From positions 1-48,327 of the forward strand of contig JBGQJC010000015.1 in assembly GCA_041498815.1 (NCBI GenBank): 48,327 nucleotides of DNA, read 5' to 3'. Below the pieces are notes generated by a model, which searched no databases, had not been told where the DNA came from, and saw nothing but the letters and a program-made list of their open reading frames with translations. Positions within the stretch are counted from its first letter, which is position 1. Each line of letters opens with the position of its first letter. Positions 1 to 11,568 of this stretch are shown here, piece by piece. This DNA comes from DATDPM01 sp041498815 (GTDB lineage Bacteria; Pseudomonadota; Alphaproteobacteria; DATDPM01). A program made the position numbers and the translations under genes.

Positions 1-193
1 CGATGCAACGTTCCTCGCCGTTCGGGTATCGGCGCAGCGCATGCTCGCCGCGAAACCGGGGACTGAGCGGGCCCTTCTCGAATGGATAATTGAGAGTGAC
101 CTTGGGCTTGAACATATAGCGCAGCGTGAGCCAAAGCCCCGAGACGAGCTCGCTCAAGAAAACCGCCCGTGCGCCGCGGTCGAGCACCGCCAT
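1..193 (-). CDS. nuoI: NADH-quinone oxidoreductase subunit I (partial, N-terminus)
   Basis: The first 64 residues of NuoI are present; the rest lies outside the window. NuoI carries the two [4Fe-4S] clusters (N6a, N6b) that pass electrons through the hydrophilic arm of complex I. The visible part, beginning MAVLDRGARAVFLSEL and including GLWLTLRYMFKPKVTLNYPF and the PLSPRFRGEHALRRYPNGEERC segment, is the typical N-terminal region just before the cluster-binding cysteines. The ATG at 193 is preceded by a GGGGGAG ribosome binding site and lies 16 bases after the nuoH stop, so it is the last visible gene of the nuo operon. Identity is confident; length and cluster motifs cannot be judged. Confidence 0.9.
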   Translation of the reverse strand, partial: MAVLDRGARAVFLSELVSGLWLTLRYMFKPKVTLNYPFEKGPLSPRFRGEHALRRYPNGEERCI

Positions 194-209
194 GATCAGG
201 TCTCCCCCC

Positions 210-1277
210 TCATGCCGCCCCCGGCCGCCAACCGGTGAATACGACGACCGCGGCCACCAGCACGACGAAGGCGAGCGACACGGGCAGAAACACTTTCCAG
301 CCCAAGCGCATCAGCTGGTCGTAACGGTAGCGGGGAAACGTCGCGCGCACCCATACGAAAACGAAGAGCATGAGCGCGATCTTGAGGGCGAACCAAATGG
401 GCCCCGGCACCAGATTGAACGGCACCATGTCGAACGGCGGCAGCCAGCCGCCCAGAAACAGGATCGAGGTCATGGCGCTGATGAGAATCATGTTCGCATA
501 CTCGCCGAGGAAGAACAGGGCGAAGGTCATGGACGAATATTCGACGTTGTAGCCCGCCACCAGCTCCGCTTCCGCTTCCGGCAGATCGAACGGCAAACGG
601 TTCGTTTCGGCGAGCCCCGACACGAAAAACACTACGAACATCGGAAACAGGGGCAAGACGAACCACACCGAACGCTGCGCTTCGATGATCGCGGTCAGAT
701 TGAGAGAACCGACAAGCAGCAAAACCGTAACGATCACGAAGCCCATCGAGACCTCGTAGGACACCATTTGCGCCGCCGAGCGCATCGCGCCCAGGAACGC
801 GTATTTCGAATTGCTCGACCACCCCGCCATGATGATTCCGTAGACCCCAAGCGAAGAGATGGCGAAGAGATAAAGGATCCCGACGTTGATGTTGGACAGC
901 ACCAGGCCCTTGCCGAAGGGGATCACCGCCCAAGCCGCCAAGCTGAGCGAAAAGCTGACCAAGGGCGCCGCCAGGAACACGGCCTTATTCGCCCGAGTCG
1001 GCAGCACCGTTTCCTTGACCAGAAGCTTGAGGCCGTCGGCAATGGGCTGCAGCAGACCGAAGGGACCGACCACATTCGGTCCTTTGCGCAGTTGCATGGC
1101 AGCGATCACCTTGCGCTCGGCCAAAGTCAGATAGGCGACGGCGAGCAACAGCGGGATCAGAATCAATACGATCTTCGCGACGATGACCAAAACCGGCCAG
1201 GCGTAGTCCTGCCACAGCAACGCGAGATCGCCGTCGCCGCCAAGCGACAGAACCAGCGGCGCGGGGCCGCTAACCAT
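210..1277 (-). CDS. nuoH: NADH-quinone oxidoreductase subunit H
   Basis: Membrane subunit of complex I at the junction of the peripheral and membrane arms, where it contributes to the quinone-binding chamber and the first proton path. The 355-residue product is strongly hydrophobic with about eight membrane helices. It shows the family signatures AERKVIAAMQLRKGPNVVGPFGLLQ near residue 52 and the acidic loop AETNRLPFDLPEAEAELVAGYNVEYSS around residue 225. Length matches the family. The start overlaps the end of nuoG by 8 bases, consistent with coupled translation within the nuo operon. Confidence 0.97.
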   Translation of the reverse strand: MVSGPAPLVLSLGGDGDLALLWQDYAWPVLVIVAKIVLILIPLLLAVAYLTLAERKVIAAMQLRKGPNVVGPFGLLQPIADGLKLLVKETVLPTRANKAVFLAAPLVSFSLSLAAWAVIPFGKGLVLSNINVGILYLFAISSLGVYGIIMAGWSSNSKYAFLGAMRSAAQMVSYEVSMGFVIVTVLLLVGSLNLTAIIEAQRSVWFVLPLFPMFVVFFVSGLAETNRLPFDLPEAEAELVAGYNVEYSSMTFALFFLGEYANMILISAMTSILFLGGWLPPFDMVPFNLVPGPIWFALKIALMLFVFVWVRATFPRYRYDQLMRLGWKVFLPVSLAFVVLVAAVVVFTGWRPGAA

Positions 1278-3336
1278 GGGTCCCCGTCCGCGGCCCGCGC
1301 AGCACGAAAGCTTCCGTGCACCGGGCCATGATGGCGGACGCCCGCGTAATCGGGTCGGTCATGTAGTAGTTCTTGACCGGATATTCGAAGGGCGTCTTGT
1401 CCACGCTCCCCGCCGCGCCGAACGCGCCCCAGGGATTGGCTTCGACCACATCGGTGTCCGCGAAAATTTCATTCGCCTTGACCATGCGCTGGCGTAACGC
1501 GGCGAGCGTGTCATAGGAAAGCGCCTTTCGCAGCCCGAGCACTTCGGCGAGCGCGCGCAAGATCTTCCAATCCTCGCGCGCCTCTCCGGGCGGATAGACC
1601 GCGAGCTTGGCGCGCTGAACGCGCCCTTCGGTGTTCACATAGGTCGCGTTCTTCTCGGTATAGGCGGCGCCGGGCAAAACGACATCGGCGCTTTCCGCGC
1701 CGCGATCGCCGTGGTGGCCCTGATAGATGACGAAGGCGCGCTTGAGCCGGCTGGTGTTGATCTCGTCCGCCCCGAGCAGATAGACGGCCTCGATTTCGCC
1801 CGACTCGGCGCCATCGATGATGGCGGCAACATCGCGCCCACCCGGCCCCGGCACGAGCCCGAGGTCGAGACCGCCGACGCGTGCGGCGGCCAACTGCAGC
1901 ACGTTAAATCCATGCCAATCCGCGCGCTCCAAGGCGAAGCTCTCGGCGATCTTGCGCGCAAGGCCCAAGATGACCGATCCATCGCGCCTGGCCAGCGCAC
2001 CCTGCCCCAGGACCAGCATCGGGCGTTTGGCCTTGCGTAGAGTCTCGGCGAAGGCGTGGCTGCCGGAGGCAATTTCCTCGACGGTGCGCGCGCCCGGCCC
2101 CAGAATTTCGACCGGGTAAGTCAGGTCGAGCGAAGGACCGATTGCGGCGACGCAGAAACCGCCCGCCAGATGCCGCTTGCGCAGCCGGGAATTCAAGATC
2201 GCGGCCTCCGCGCGCGGGTTGGTCCCGATAAGCAGGCACAGATCCGCATCTTCGATCCCGGCAATGGTGGTGTTGAAGACGTAGGAGGCGCGCACCCCCG
2301 CTTCGAGCTTCGCTCCGTCCTGGCGGCAATCGATATGGGGGGACCCCAGGCCCGTCATCAGATCCTTGAGCGCCATCATCGATTCGCAATCGGCAAGATC
2401 GCCCGCGATCGCGGCGATCCGTTGGCCCGCGACATCTTTCAGGCGGCGGGCGATTTCCTGAAATACCTCGGCCCAGGTCGCGGGCTGAAGCCGCCCATTC
2501 TTGCGCACATAGGGCACATCCAAGCGCTGGCGCTTCAGCCCGTCATAGGCGAAGCGCGTTTTGTCCGAGATCCACTCCTCGTTCACGTCCTCGTGGAGGC
2601 GCGGCAGAATGCGCATCACCTCGGAGCCGCGCGCGTCGACGCGGATATTGCTTCCGACCGCGTCCAGCGCGTCGATCGATTCGGTCTTCTGCATCTCCCA
2701 GCTTCTTGCCTCGAAGGAGAAGGGCTTGGAGGTGAGCGCCCCCACCGGACACAAATCGATGATATTGCCCGACAGCTCGGAGGTCAGAACCTTTTCGACA
2801 TAGGTGCCGACTTCTATCTCTTCGCCGCGTCCGACCGCGCCCAAGTCCTCGACACCCGCGACCTCGGTCGCAAAGCGGATGCAGCGGGTGCAATGGATGC
2901 AGCGGGTCATATTGGTCTTGACCAGCGGGCCGAAGTTCTTGTCCTTGACCGCCCGCTTGGCCTCGCGATAGCGGCTGTGGTCCTTGCCGTAAGCCACGGC
3001 AAGATCCTGCAGGTCGCACTCGCCGCCCTGATCGCAGATCGGGCAGTCGAGCGGGTGGTTGATGAGCAGGAATTCGAGCACGCCGTTACGGGCCTTGTGG
3101 ACGAGGGGCGTGTCGGTCTTGATCACCATGCCGTCCATGGTCGGCATGGCGCAGGACGCGATCGGTTTCGGCGAGCGCTCCATTTCGACTAGGCACATGC
3201 GGCAGTTGCCGGCGATGGACAAGCGCTCGTGATAGCAAAAGCGCGGAATTTCGATTCCGATCCGCTCGCAGGCCTGAAGCACGGTGGTGCCCGGCTCGAC
3301 CTCGATTGCCACGCCGTCGATGGTGATCTTGGGCAT
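1270..3336 (-). CDS. nuoG: NADH-quinone oxidoreductase subunit G
   Basis: Iron-sulfur subunit of the NADH-oxidising module of complex I, 688 residues. Residues 1-70 form a [2Fe-2S] ferredoxin domain with C34, C45, C48 and C62. It is followed by the His-Cys motif HPLDCPICDQGGECDLQDLA (cluster N5) and by CIHCTRCIRF plus a distal CPVG cysteine (cluster N4). The remainder is a molybdopterin-oxidoreductase-like domain that is structural in this family. The reading frame stays open 41 codons further upstream, but the ATG at 3336 starts the conserved MPKITIDGVAIEV and avoids running into nuoF, so it is preferred. The length fits the short alphaproteobacterial NuoG. Confidence 0.97.
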   Translation of the reverse strand: MPKITIDGVAIEVEPGTTVLQACERIGIEIPRFCYHERLSIAGNCRMCLVEMERSPKPIASCAMPTMDGMVIKTDTPLVHKARNGVLEFLLINHPLDCPICDQGGECDLQDLAVAYGKDHSRYREAKRAVKDKNFGPLVKTNMTRCIHCTRCIRFATEVAGVEDLGAVGRGEEIEVGTYVEKVLTSELSGNIIDLCPVGALTSKPFSFEARSWEMQKTESIDALDAVGSNIRVDARGSEVMRILPRLHEDVNEEWISDKTRFAYDGLKRQRLDVPYVRKNGRLQPATWAEVFQEIARRLKDVAGQRIAAIAGDLADCESMMALKDLMTGLGSPHIDCRQDGAKLEAGVRASYVFNTTIAGIEDADLCLLIGTNPRAEAAILNSRLRKRHLAGGFCVAAIGPSLDLTYPVEILGPGARTVEEIASGSHAFAETLRKAKRPMLVLGQGALARRDGSVILGLARKIAESFALERADWHGFNVLQLAAARVGGLDLGLVPGPGGRDVAAIIDGAESGEIEAVYLLGADEINTSRLKRAFVIYQGHHGDRGAESADVVLPGAAYTEKNATYVNTEGRVQRAKLAVYPPGEAREDWKILRALAEVLGLRKALSYDTLAALRQRMVKANEIFADTDVVEANPWGAFGAAGSVDKTPFEYPVKNYYMTDPITRASAIMARCTEAFVLRGPRTGTHG

Positions 3337-3344
3337 TCGATCTC

Positions 3345-4631
3345 CTACGCCGCTTCGGGCGACGTGACCTTGCGGGCCAGAATGCGCTGCTCGAGCTCCG
3401 GCCGGAAATGACGGATCAGGCCCTGGATCGGCCAAGCCGCCGCGTCGCCGAGCGCGCAAATGGTGTGGCCCTCGATCTGGTGCGTCACTTCTTCAAGCAT
3501 GTCGATCTCGGCGATATCGGCTTCGCCCGTGACCATGCGCTGCATGATGCGCGCCAGCCATCCGGTCCCCTCGCGGCAGGGCGTGCACTGGCCACAGCTC
3601 TCGTGCTTATAGAATTTCGAGAGGCGCGCAATCGCCCTCACGATGTCGGTGGACTTATCCATGACAATCACCGCCGCCGTGCCGAGGCCGGATTTGACCT
3701 GGACCAGGCTGTCGAAATCCATCAGCACCGTGTTGCAAACCGATCTCGGGATCATCGGCACCGAAGAACCCCCGGGAATCACGGCGAGCAAGCGGTCCCA
3801 GCCGCCGCGCACCCCGCCCGCGTGTTTCTGGATCAGCTCTTTGAGCGGAACTCCCATCTCTTCTTCGACGTTGCATGGGTTGTTCACATGGCCCGAGATG
3901 CAGAAGACTTTGGTGCCGGAATTTTTCGGCCGCCCCAGGCCCGCGAACCACGCGGCGCCCCGGCGCAGGATTTCCGGCGCCATCGCCACGGTCTCCACGT
4001 TGTTGACCGTGGTCGGGCAGCCGTACAAGCCGGTATTGGCCGGGAACGGAGGTTTCAGCCGCGGCATGCCTTTCTTGCCTTCGAGGCTTTCGATGAGGGC
4101 CGTTTCCTCGCCGCAGATGTAGGCGCCCGCCCCGCGGTGAACATAAACCTCGAAATCCCAGCCCGACTTGCAGGCGTCCTTGCCGAGCAGGCCCGCCTTG
4201 CGCGCCTCGGATATCGCCGCCTCCAGCCGGTCGGCTTCCTCGTGAAACTCGCCGCGGATGTAGATGTAGGCGGTGTGCGCGGCCATAGCGAAGCCGCCGA
4301 TCAGACAGCCCTCGATCAGCTTGTGCGGCTCGTGGCGCAATATGTCGCGGTCCTTGCAAGTGCCGGGCTCGCCTTCGTCGGCGTTGACCACCAGATAATG
4401 CGGCCTGCCGTCCGAAATTTTGGGCATGAACGACCATTTGAGCCCGGTGGCGAATCCGGCGCCGCCGCGCCCGCGCAACCCTGAGTCCTTGACCTGCGTC
4501 ACGACCCAATCGCGGCCTTTATCGAGAAGCGCCTTGGTGCCGTCCCAGTCACCTCTCGACCGCGCGCCGGACAGCCGCCAATCGAGGCGGCCGTAAAGAT
4601 TCGTGAAAATCCGATCCTGGTCGCGCAGCAT
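3345..4631 (-). CDS. nuoF: NADH-quinone oxidoreductase subunit F (NADH/FMN-binding)
   Basis: Entry point of electrons into complex I: binds NADH, FMN and the [4Fe-4S] cluster N3. The 428-residue protein contains the glycine-rich GLRGRGGAGFATGLKW near residue 51, the NADEGEPGTCKDR flavin segment, the GAGAYICGEETALIESLEG stretch and the cluster motif SCGQCTPCREG with C346, C349 and C352. The start ATG at 4631 (MLRDQDRIFTNLYG) overlaps the nuoE stop by one base (TGATG). An in-frame extension further upstream only runs through nuoE and was discarded. Confidence 0.97.
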   Translation of the reverse strand: MLRDQDRIFTNLYGRLDWRLSGARSRGDWDGTKALLDKGRDWVVTQVKDSGLRGRGGAGFATGLKWSFMPKISDGRPHYLVVNADEGEPGTCKDRDILRHEPHKLIEGCLIGGFAMAAHTAYIYIRGEFHEEADRLEAAISEARKAGLLGKDACKSGWDFEVYVHRGAGAYICGEETALIESLEGKKGMPRLKPPFPANTGLYGCPTTVNNVETVAMAPEILRRGAAWFAGLGRPKNSGTKVFCISGHVNNPCNVEEEMGVPLKELIQKHAGGVRGGWDRLLAVIPGGSSVPMIPRSVCNTVLMDFDSLVQVKSGLGTAAVIVMDKSTDIVRAIARLSKFYKHESCGQCTPCREGTGWLARIMQRMVTGEADIAEIDMLEEVTHQIEGHTICALGDAAAWPIQGLIRHFRPELEQRILARKVTSPEAA

Positions 4632-5254
4632 CAGTTCGCTCCGCCTTGGCGCGCCGGAACTTCGGTCAGGCTTGTTAAGCCCCCCGCCGGCTCCGAAGCC
4701 GTGCGCCCCGACTGCGGCCCCGGCGACAACGGCTTTCCGGCCGTAAAGGCCATCAAGACCCGCTCGGTCGATTGGGGATCGAGATCCTCGTAATAATGGT
4801 CGCCGACCCGCATCATCGGCGCGTTGACGCAAGCGCCCAGGCACTCGACCTCGTTGAGCGTGAACATGCCGTCCGCCGTGGTCTCGCCGACGCGCACGCC
4901 CAAAACCTTTTGACAGGTGCCCAGAACGCCGTCGCTGCCCCGCAGCCAGCAAGGCGTCGTGGTGCAGACCTGAACATGATGACGCCCGACGGGCGCCAAG
5001 TTGAACATGTTGTAGAAGGTCGCGACCTCGTAGACCCGGATCTTCGCCATGCCGAGAAGCTCCGCCACATGATCCATCGCGGCGCGCGGCAGCCAGCCGC
5101 CGTGCTGGCGCTGGGCCAGATCAAGCGCCGGCAGCACCGCGCTCGCTTGGCGCCCCGGCGGATAGCGGGCGATGATTTTCTTGACCCGGTCGAGATTCTC
5201 CTTCGTGAAGGCGAAGGAGTCGGGCTGGACGGCTGCCGCGCGCGGTGCGCTCAT
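4631..5254 (-). CDS. nuoE: NADH-quinone oxidoreductase subunit E
   Basis: 24-kDa-type subunit of the NADH dehydrogenase module, 207 residues, with a thioredoxin-like [2Fe-2S] domain (cluster N1a). The four ligands are visible as C97 and C102 in CTTTPCWLRG and C138 and C142 in VECLGACVNAP. The start at 5254 (MSAPRAAAVQPDSFAF) overlaps the nuoD stop by four bases (ATGA), the usual sign of translational coupling. About 50 residues after the last cysteine form an alphaproteobacterial C-terminal tail rich in Pro, Gly and Ser. Confidence 0.96.
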   Translation of the reverse strand: MSAPRAAAVQPDSFAFTKENLDRVKKIIARYPPGRQASAVLPALDLAQRQHGGWLPRAAMDHVAELLGMAKIRVYEVATFYNMFNLAPVGRHHVQVCTTTPCWLRGSDGVLGTCQKVLGVRVGETTADGMFTLNEVECLGACVNAPMMRVGDHYYEDLDPQSTERVLMAFTAGKPLSPGPQSGRTASEPAGGLTSLTEVPARQGGAN

Positions 5255-6429
5255 CGGTCGATCTCTCCGAAAACGATGTCGAGGCTGCCGATGATCGCCA
5301 CGGCATCGGCGAGCATATGGCCTTTGGCGAGAAATTCGAGGCCTTGCAAGAAGAGGAAACTCGGCGCGCGGATTTTGCAGCGATAGGGCCGGTTGCCGCC
5401 GTCGGATACTAGATAGACGCCGAACTCGCCCTTGGGCGCCTCGACCGCGGTATAGGTTTCGCCCGCCGGCACGTGATAGCCCTCGGTGTAAAGCTTGAAA
5501 TGGTGAATGAGCGCTTCCATGGAGCGCTTCATTTCGGCGCGCGGCGGCGGCGCGATCTTGCGGTCTTCGATCATGACCGGGCCCTGCGGCATTTTCTCGA
5601 TGGCCTGTTTCATGATCCGCAGGCTTTGGCGCATTTCTTCCATGCGCACGAGATAACGGTCGTAGCAATCGCCGATCTTTCCCACCGGAATGTCGAATTC
5701 CATGTGTTCGTAAACATCATAGGGCTGGGACTTGCGCAGATCCCAGGGCACGCCGCTGGCGCGCAGCACCGGCCCGGTAAATCCCCAGTCGAGCGCTTGG
5801 GTCGCGGTCACGACCCCGATGTCCACGGTGCGCTGCTTGAAGATGCGGTTCTCCGTGAGCAGCGATTCGAAGTCGTCGATCACCTTGGGGAAGCGCTCGA
5901 TGAAGGCGATGATGTCGTCCGCCAGCTTTGCCGGCATGTCCTGATGCACGCCGCCGGGGCGAAAATAGGCGGCATGAAGCCGCGCGCCCGACACGCGCTC
6001 GTAAAACTCCATCAAAATCTCGCGCTCCTCGAAACCCCACAGGAACGGCGTCATCGCGCCGACGTCGAGCGCAAAGGTGGTGATGTTGAGAAGGTGATTG
6101 AGGATACGGGTGATCTCGCTGAACAGGACCCGGATGTATTGGCCGCGCGGCGGCGCCGTGATGCCCAAGAGCTTTTCGACGGCCAGGGCAAAAGCGTGCT
6201 CCTGGCACATGGGCGAGACGTAATCCAGCCGGTCGAAATAGGGGATCGCCTGGAGATAGGTTTTGTATTCGATCAGCTTCTCGGTGCCGCGGTGCAGAAG
6301 CCCGATGTGCGGGTCCGCGCGTTCGATCACTTCGCCGTCGAGTTCGAGCACAAGGCGCAGCACGCCGTGCGCCGCCGGGTGCTGGGGCCCGAAATTGAGG
6401 GCGTAACTGCCAAGCTGACGTTCGGGCAT
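5251..6429 (-). CDS. nuoD: NADH-quinone oxidoreductase subunit D
   Basis: 49-kDa subunit, homologous to the [NiFe]-hydrogenase large subunit without the metal site, which forms the quinone-reduction cavity with NuoB. The 392-residue protein opens with MPERQLGSYALNFGPQHPAAHGVLR, contains the HIGLLHRGTEKLIEYKTYLQ region and ends with DIVFGEIDR, all diagnostic of the family. The start at 6429 overlaps the nuoC stop by one base. A longer open frame upstream runs through nuoC and is rejected. Confidence 0.97.
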   Translation of the reverse strand: MPERQLGSYALNFGPQHPAAHGVLRLVLELDGEVIERADPHIGLLHRGTEKLIEYKTYLQAIPYFDRLDYVSPMCQEHAFALAVEKLLGITAPPRGQYIRVLFSEITRILNHLLNITTFALDVGAMTPFLWGFEEREILMEFYERVSGARLHAAYFRPGGVHQDMPAKLADDIIAFIERFPKVIDDFESLLTENRIFKQRTVDIGVVTATQALDWGFTGPVLRASGVPWDLRKSQPYDVYEHMEFDIPVGKIGDCYDRYLVRMEEMRQSLRIMKQAIEKMPQGPVMIEDRKIAPPPRAEMKRSMEALIHHFKLYTEGYHVPAGETYTAVEAPKGEFGVYLVSDGGNRPYRCKIRAPSFLFLQGLEFLAKGHMLADAVAIIGSLDIVFGEIDR

Positions 6430-7025
6430 CAGTCTTTCGCCTTTTCGTCGCCGGGGAGAAGCATGCCTTCCCACGGGCTCAGGAAATCGAAATTGCGGAA
6501 TTCCTGGGAGAGCTTCACCGGCTCGTACACCACGCGCTTCTGATCCTCGTCGTAGCGCAGCTCCACATAGCCGGTGAGCGGGAAGTCCTTGCGCAGCGGA
6601 TGCCCCTCGAAGCCGTAGTCGGTGAGAATCCGGCGCAGATCGGGATGGTTGGAAAAGAAAATACCGTACAGGTCCCAGGCCTCGCGCTCGTACCATCCAG
6701 CGGCGCTGAACACCGGCGTGATCGAAGGTACGGGGGCATCTTCGCCGGCCGCGACCTTGACCCGGATACGCTGGTTCTGGGAGAGGCTTAACAGGTTATA
6801 GACCACCTCGTAGCGCTTCTCCCGGTCCGGGTAATCGACCCCGCACAGGTCCACGAGCTGCTTGAACAGACAGTTGCTGTCGTCCCGCAAAAACGTCATG
6901 ACCTTGACGACGGCTTCCGGCGCCACGGCGACGACGAGCTCGCCGCGTTCGACCGCGGCCCCGAGAACGATCTGGGGCAGCGCGGCGATGATATAATCGC
7001 CAAGCTCGCGAAGCGCTTCATCCAT
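6429..7025 (-). CDS. nuoC: NADH-quinone oxidoreductase subunit C
   Basis: 30-kDa subunit of the hydrophilic arm, 198 residues, a structural partner of NuoD with no cofactor. Diagnostic stretches are DLCGVDYPDREKRYEVVYNLLS, the AAGWYEREAWDLYGIFFSNHPDLRRILTDYGFEGHPLRKDFPLTGY motif region and the terminal LSQEFRNFDFLSPWEGM. The chosen ATG at 7025 (MDEALRELGDYII) gives a 26-base gap to nuoB; an upstream in-frame extension adds unconserved residues inside nuoB. The gene is separate from nuoD, not fused as in E. coli. Confidence 0.95.
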   Translation of the reverse strand: MDEALRELGDYIIAALPQIVLGAAVERGELVVAVAPEAVVKVMTFLRDDSNCLFKQLVDLCGVDYPDREKRYEVVYNLLSLSQNQRIRVKVAAGEDAPVPSITPVFSAAGWYEREAWDLYGIFFSNHPDLRRILTDYGFEGHPLRKDFPLTGYVELRYDEDQKRVVYEPVKLSQEFRNFDFLSPWEGMLLPGDEKAKD

Positions 7026-7051
7026 GCTCTGTTTATCGTATCGAATGGGCG

Positions 7052-7600
7052 TCAGCGCGCGATGGTGTTGGTCCGTCGAATCTTCTTCTGAAGCTGCAGG
7101 ATTCCGTAAAGCAGGGCCTCGGCCGTGGGCGGGCAGCCGGGAACGTAGATGTCCACGGGAACGATGCGGTCGCAGCCCCGCACCACCGAATAGGAATAGT
7201 GGTAATAGCCACCGCCGTTGGCGCAGGATCCCATCGAAATGACCCAGCGCGGTTCCGCCATCTGGTCGTAAACCTTGCGCAGCGCCGGCGCCATCTTGTT
7301 GCACAAGGTCCCGGCCACGATCATCACGTCCGACTGCCGGGGGCTCGGGCGGAATACGATGCCGAACCGATCCAGGTCATAGCGGCTTGCCCCCGTGTGC
7401 ATCATCTCGATGGCGCAACAAGCCAGCCCGAAGGTCATCGGCCACAGCGAGCCGGTGCGCGCCCAGGCGGTCAGGCGGTCGAGGGTAGAAACCAGGAATC
7501 CTTTTTCCGCCAGCTCGCCGGTCACCCTTTTCAAAAGCCGGTCCTGCTCGGGGCCGGACGGCAGACCGTGCCCGCGCTCGGCGGCCAATGCGGGGCTCAT
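7052..7600 (-). CDS. nuoB: NADH-quinone oxidoreductase subunit B
   Basis: PSST subunit holding the terminal [4Fe-4S] cluster N2 that reduces quinone. The 182-residue protein shows the four ligands as the adjacent pair C61-C62 (GLACCAIEMM), C126 (SMGSCANGGGYYHYSYSVVRG) and C156 (YVPGCPPTAEALLYG). The ATG at 7600 gives a four-base ATGA overlap with nuoA. Another in-frame ATG two codons upstream at 7606 is also possible. Confidence 0.96.
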   Translation of the reverse strand: MSPALAAERGHGLPSGPEQDRLLKRVTGELAEKGFLVSTLDRLTAWARTGSLWPMTFGLACCAIEMMHTGASRYDLDRFGIVFRPSPRQSDVMIVAGTLCNKMAPALRKVYDQMAEPRWVISMGSCANGGGYYHYSYSVVRGCDRIVPVDIYVPGCPPTAEALLYGILQLQKKIRRTNTIAR

Positions 7601-7962
7601 TCCCATTCGAGGCCGCCTTTCTTCCATTCGTAGATGAATCCGACGGTGAGGATCCCAAGGAAGACCACCATGGACCAGAATCCGAAAACGCCGATTTCGC
7701 CAAGCGAAACGGCCCAAGGAAACAGGAACGCGACCTCGAGGTCGAAGATGATGAACAGGATGGCGACGAGATAAAAGCGGACGTCGAATTTGCCGCGGGC
7801 ATCCGAAAACGGCTCGAAGCCGCATTCGTAAGCCGATAATTTTTCCGGATCCGGGCGCTGCGGCGCGGCGACGTAGGAGGCCAGGATGATGAGTCCCGAA
7901 AGCCCCACGGCAACACCGAGGAAGATCAGGATCGGGAGATACTCTTTGAGCAAGGCATCCAT
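7597..7962 (-). CDS. nuoA: NADH-quinone oxidoreductase subunit A
   Basis: Small membrane subunit of complex I, 121 residues, with three predicted membrane helices (about residues 8-30, 63-85 and 90-112). The signature YECGFEPFSDARGKFDVRFYLVAILFIIFDLEVAFLFPW lies between the first and second helices. It is the first gene of the nuo operon. The roughly 225 bases between its start and tRNA-Asp should contain the operon promoter, but no convincing -35/-10 pair could be assigned by eye. Confidence 0.96.
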   Translation of the reverse strand: MDALLKEYLPILIFLGVAVGLSGLIILASYVAAPQRPDPEKLSAYECGFEPFSDARGKFDVRFYLVAILFIIFDLEVAFLFPWAVSLGEIGVFGFWSMVVFLGILTVGFIYEWKKGGLEWE

Positions 7963-8190
7963 GGCGCCGCGTCCTTGAGTTCAGGGATTCGATCCGCAGC
8001 GGCCGCAGGCAACCTCGACGAACATCCGAGGGGTGGCGGTAAAGGCCGCAGGTCCGCGCGAATCCCCCCGTTTCGGCGCGGCCATTATAGGCACGCTCCC
8101 GAATCTTGCAAAGCGCCGTTCGGCCGCGGTTTTCGGCCTTGAACCGGCATCTTTGGGTGCCTATCGGACGATATCGTCGGGAGCGGATGG

Positions 8191-8264
<74 letters not shown>

Positions 8265-8433
8265 GTTCAGGTCCTAAGATGGCGGCACCATCTACTGCAC
8301 GGGTCTTCAAGGTGTCAAGCAGACGGCCACAATGTACAACTGCCGCACGTCGCTCTAACTACACGAGATGCCTTAACTTTTCCTTGACGCGCCGGGGCGC
8401 CGACCCGGCCTCGACCTGGCGCGGAACATCTGG

Positions 8434-8505
8434 TGGGCGATGACGGATTCGAACCGCCGACCCCCTCGGTGTAAACGAGATGCTCTACCACTGAGCTAAT
8501 CGCCC
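8434..8505 (-). tRNA. tRNA-Val (TAC)
   Basis: On the minus strand the acceptor GGGCGAT pairs perfectly with ATCGCCC. The D arm is TAGCTCAGTGGTAGAGC, the anticodon loop TTTACAC reads TAC, and the T arm contains GGTTCGAATCC. The discriminator is A and CCA is encoded at 8431-8433. The 170 bases to tRNA-Asp hold no recognisable gene. Confidence 0.96.
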
Positions 8506-8544
8506 GGCCGCCGCACGCCACGGGCGGCGCCCTAAATATAAGAC

Positions 8545-8568
8545 GCCGGCTGCCTGATGACAGCCGGC
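8545..8568 (-). terminator. Probable terminator hairpin downstream of HU gene
   Basis: A perfect 8-bp inverted repeat (GCCGGCTG/CAGCCGGC, 8-base loop) sits about 40 bases after the HU stop. On the minus strand it is followed by the moderately T-rich GTCTTATATTTAGG. The T tract is interrupted, so function as an intrinsic terminator is only probable. Confidence 0.5.
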
Positions 8569-8609
8569 GCCAACAAATTTCTGCAGCGCGCCGGTAGCGC
8601 GCGTCAAAA

Positions 8610-8885
8610 TCATTTGTTCACGGAATCCTTCAAGGCTTTGCCGGCCTTGAACTTCGGCTGTTTGGACGCGGGGATCTTGATCCGTTCGCCGGTCCGCGGA
8701 TTGCGGCCCTCGGAGGCGGCGCGCCTCGATACGCTAAACGTACCGAACCCAACCAGCCTTACCTCGGTCATGGTCTTCAGGGACTTGGCAATGTTACCGA
8801 ATGTAGCTTCCACTGCCCTGGCTGCATCGGCCTTCGACAGTTTGGCGGTGGCAGCAACCGATGCCACGAGATCGTTCTTGTTCAC
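8610..8885 (-). CDS. hup: DNA-binding protein HU
   Basis: Histone-like nucleoid protein of 91 residues, a dimer that bends DNA. The sequence begins MNKNDLVASVAATAKLSKADAARAVEATF and contains the signature VGFGTFSVSRRAASEGRNPRTGERIKIPASKQPKFKAGKALKDSVN, including the beta-arm that inserts into the minor groove. It is 164 bases downstream of lon on the same strand, the classic lon-hup order. A separate promoter in the AT-rich stretch around 8890-8935 is likely. Confidence 0.97.
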   Translation of the reverse strand: MNKNDLVASVAATAKLSKADAARAVEATFGNIAKSLKTMTEVRLVGFGTFSVSRRAASEGRNPRTGERIKIPASKQPKFKAGKALKDSVNK

Positions 8886-9049
8886 TGTGAGCCCCCCTCT
8901 GTTTTTTATTCGGGAAAAAACTTCGCCGCTTGAGCGCGAAGAAATCGCCTTGAAAGCGGCAAAGTGTAAATCGGAGTGCTCCGCCTCGTCAATCGCGGAA
9001 CACGAGTTTTCCCCCGATTTCCCGTGTGTTTCCGGTCACCCCGAAGGGG

Positions 9050-11461
<2,412 letters not shown>

Positions 11462-11568
11462 TTGACCTCTGACAAAAAAGCCGGTTGCCCGGTGCCTTAA
11501 CGGCCGCGCACAACCGCCTCAAGGCACTAGATGGCGCCGCCTCGGCTCCGCTTCAAGTGAGGCGGGCC

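Noticed and set aside
126..1331. Long plus-strand open frame opposite nuoH and nuoG
   Set aside because: Antisense to well-recognised nuo genes, Arg/His/Gln-rich composition typical of a shadow frame in high-GC DNA, no motif.
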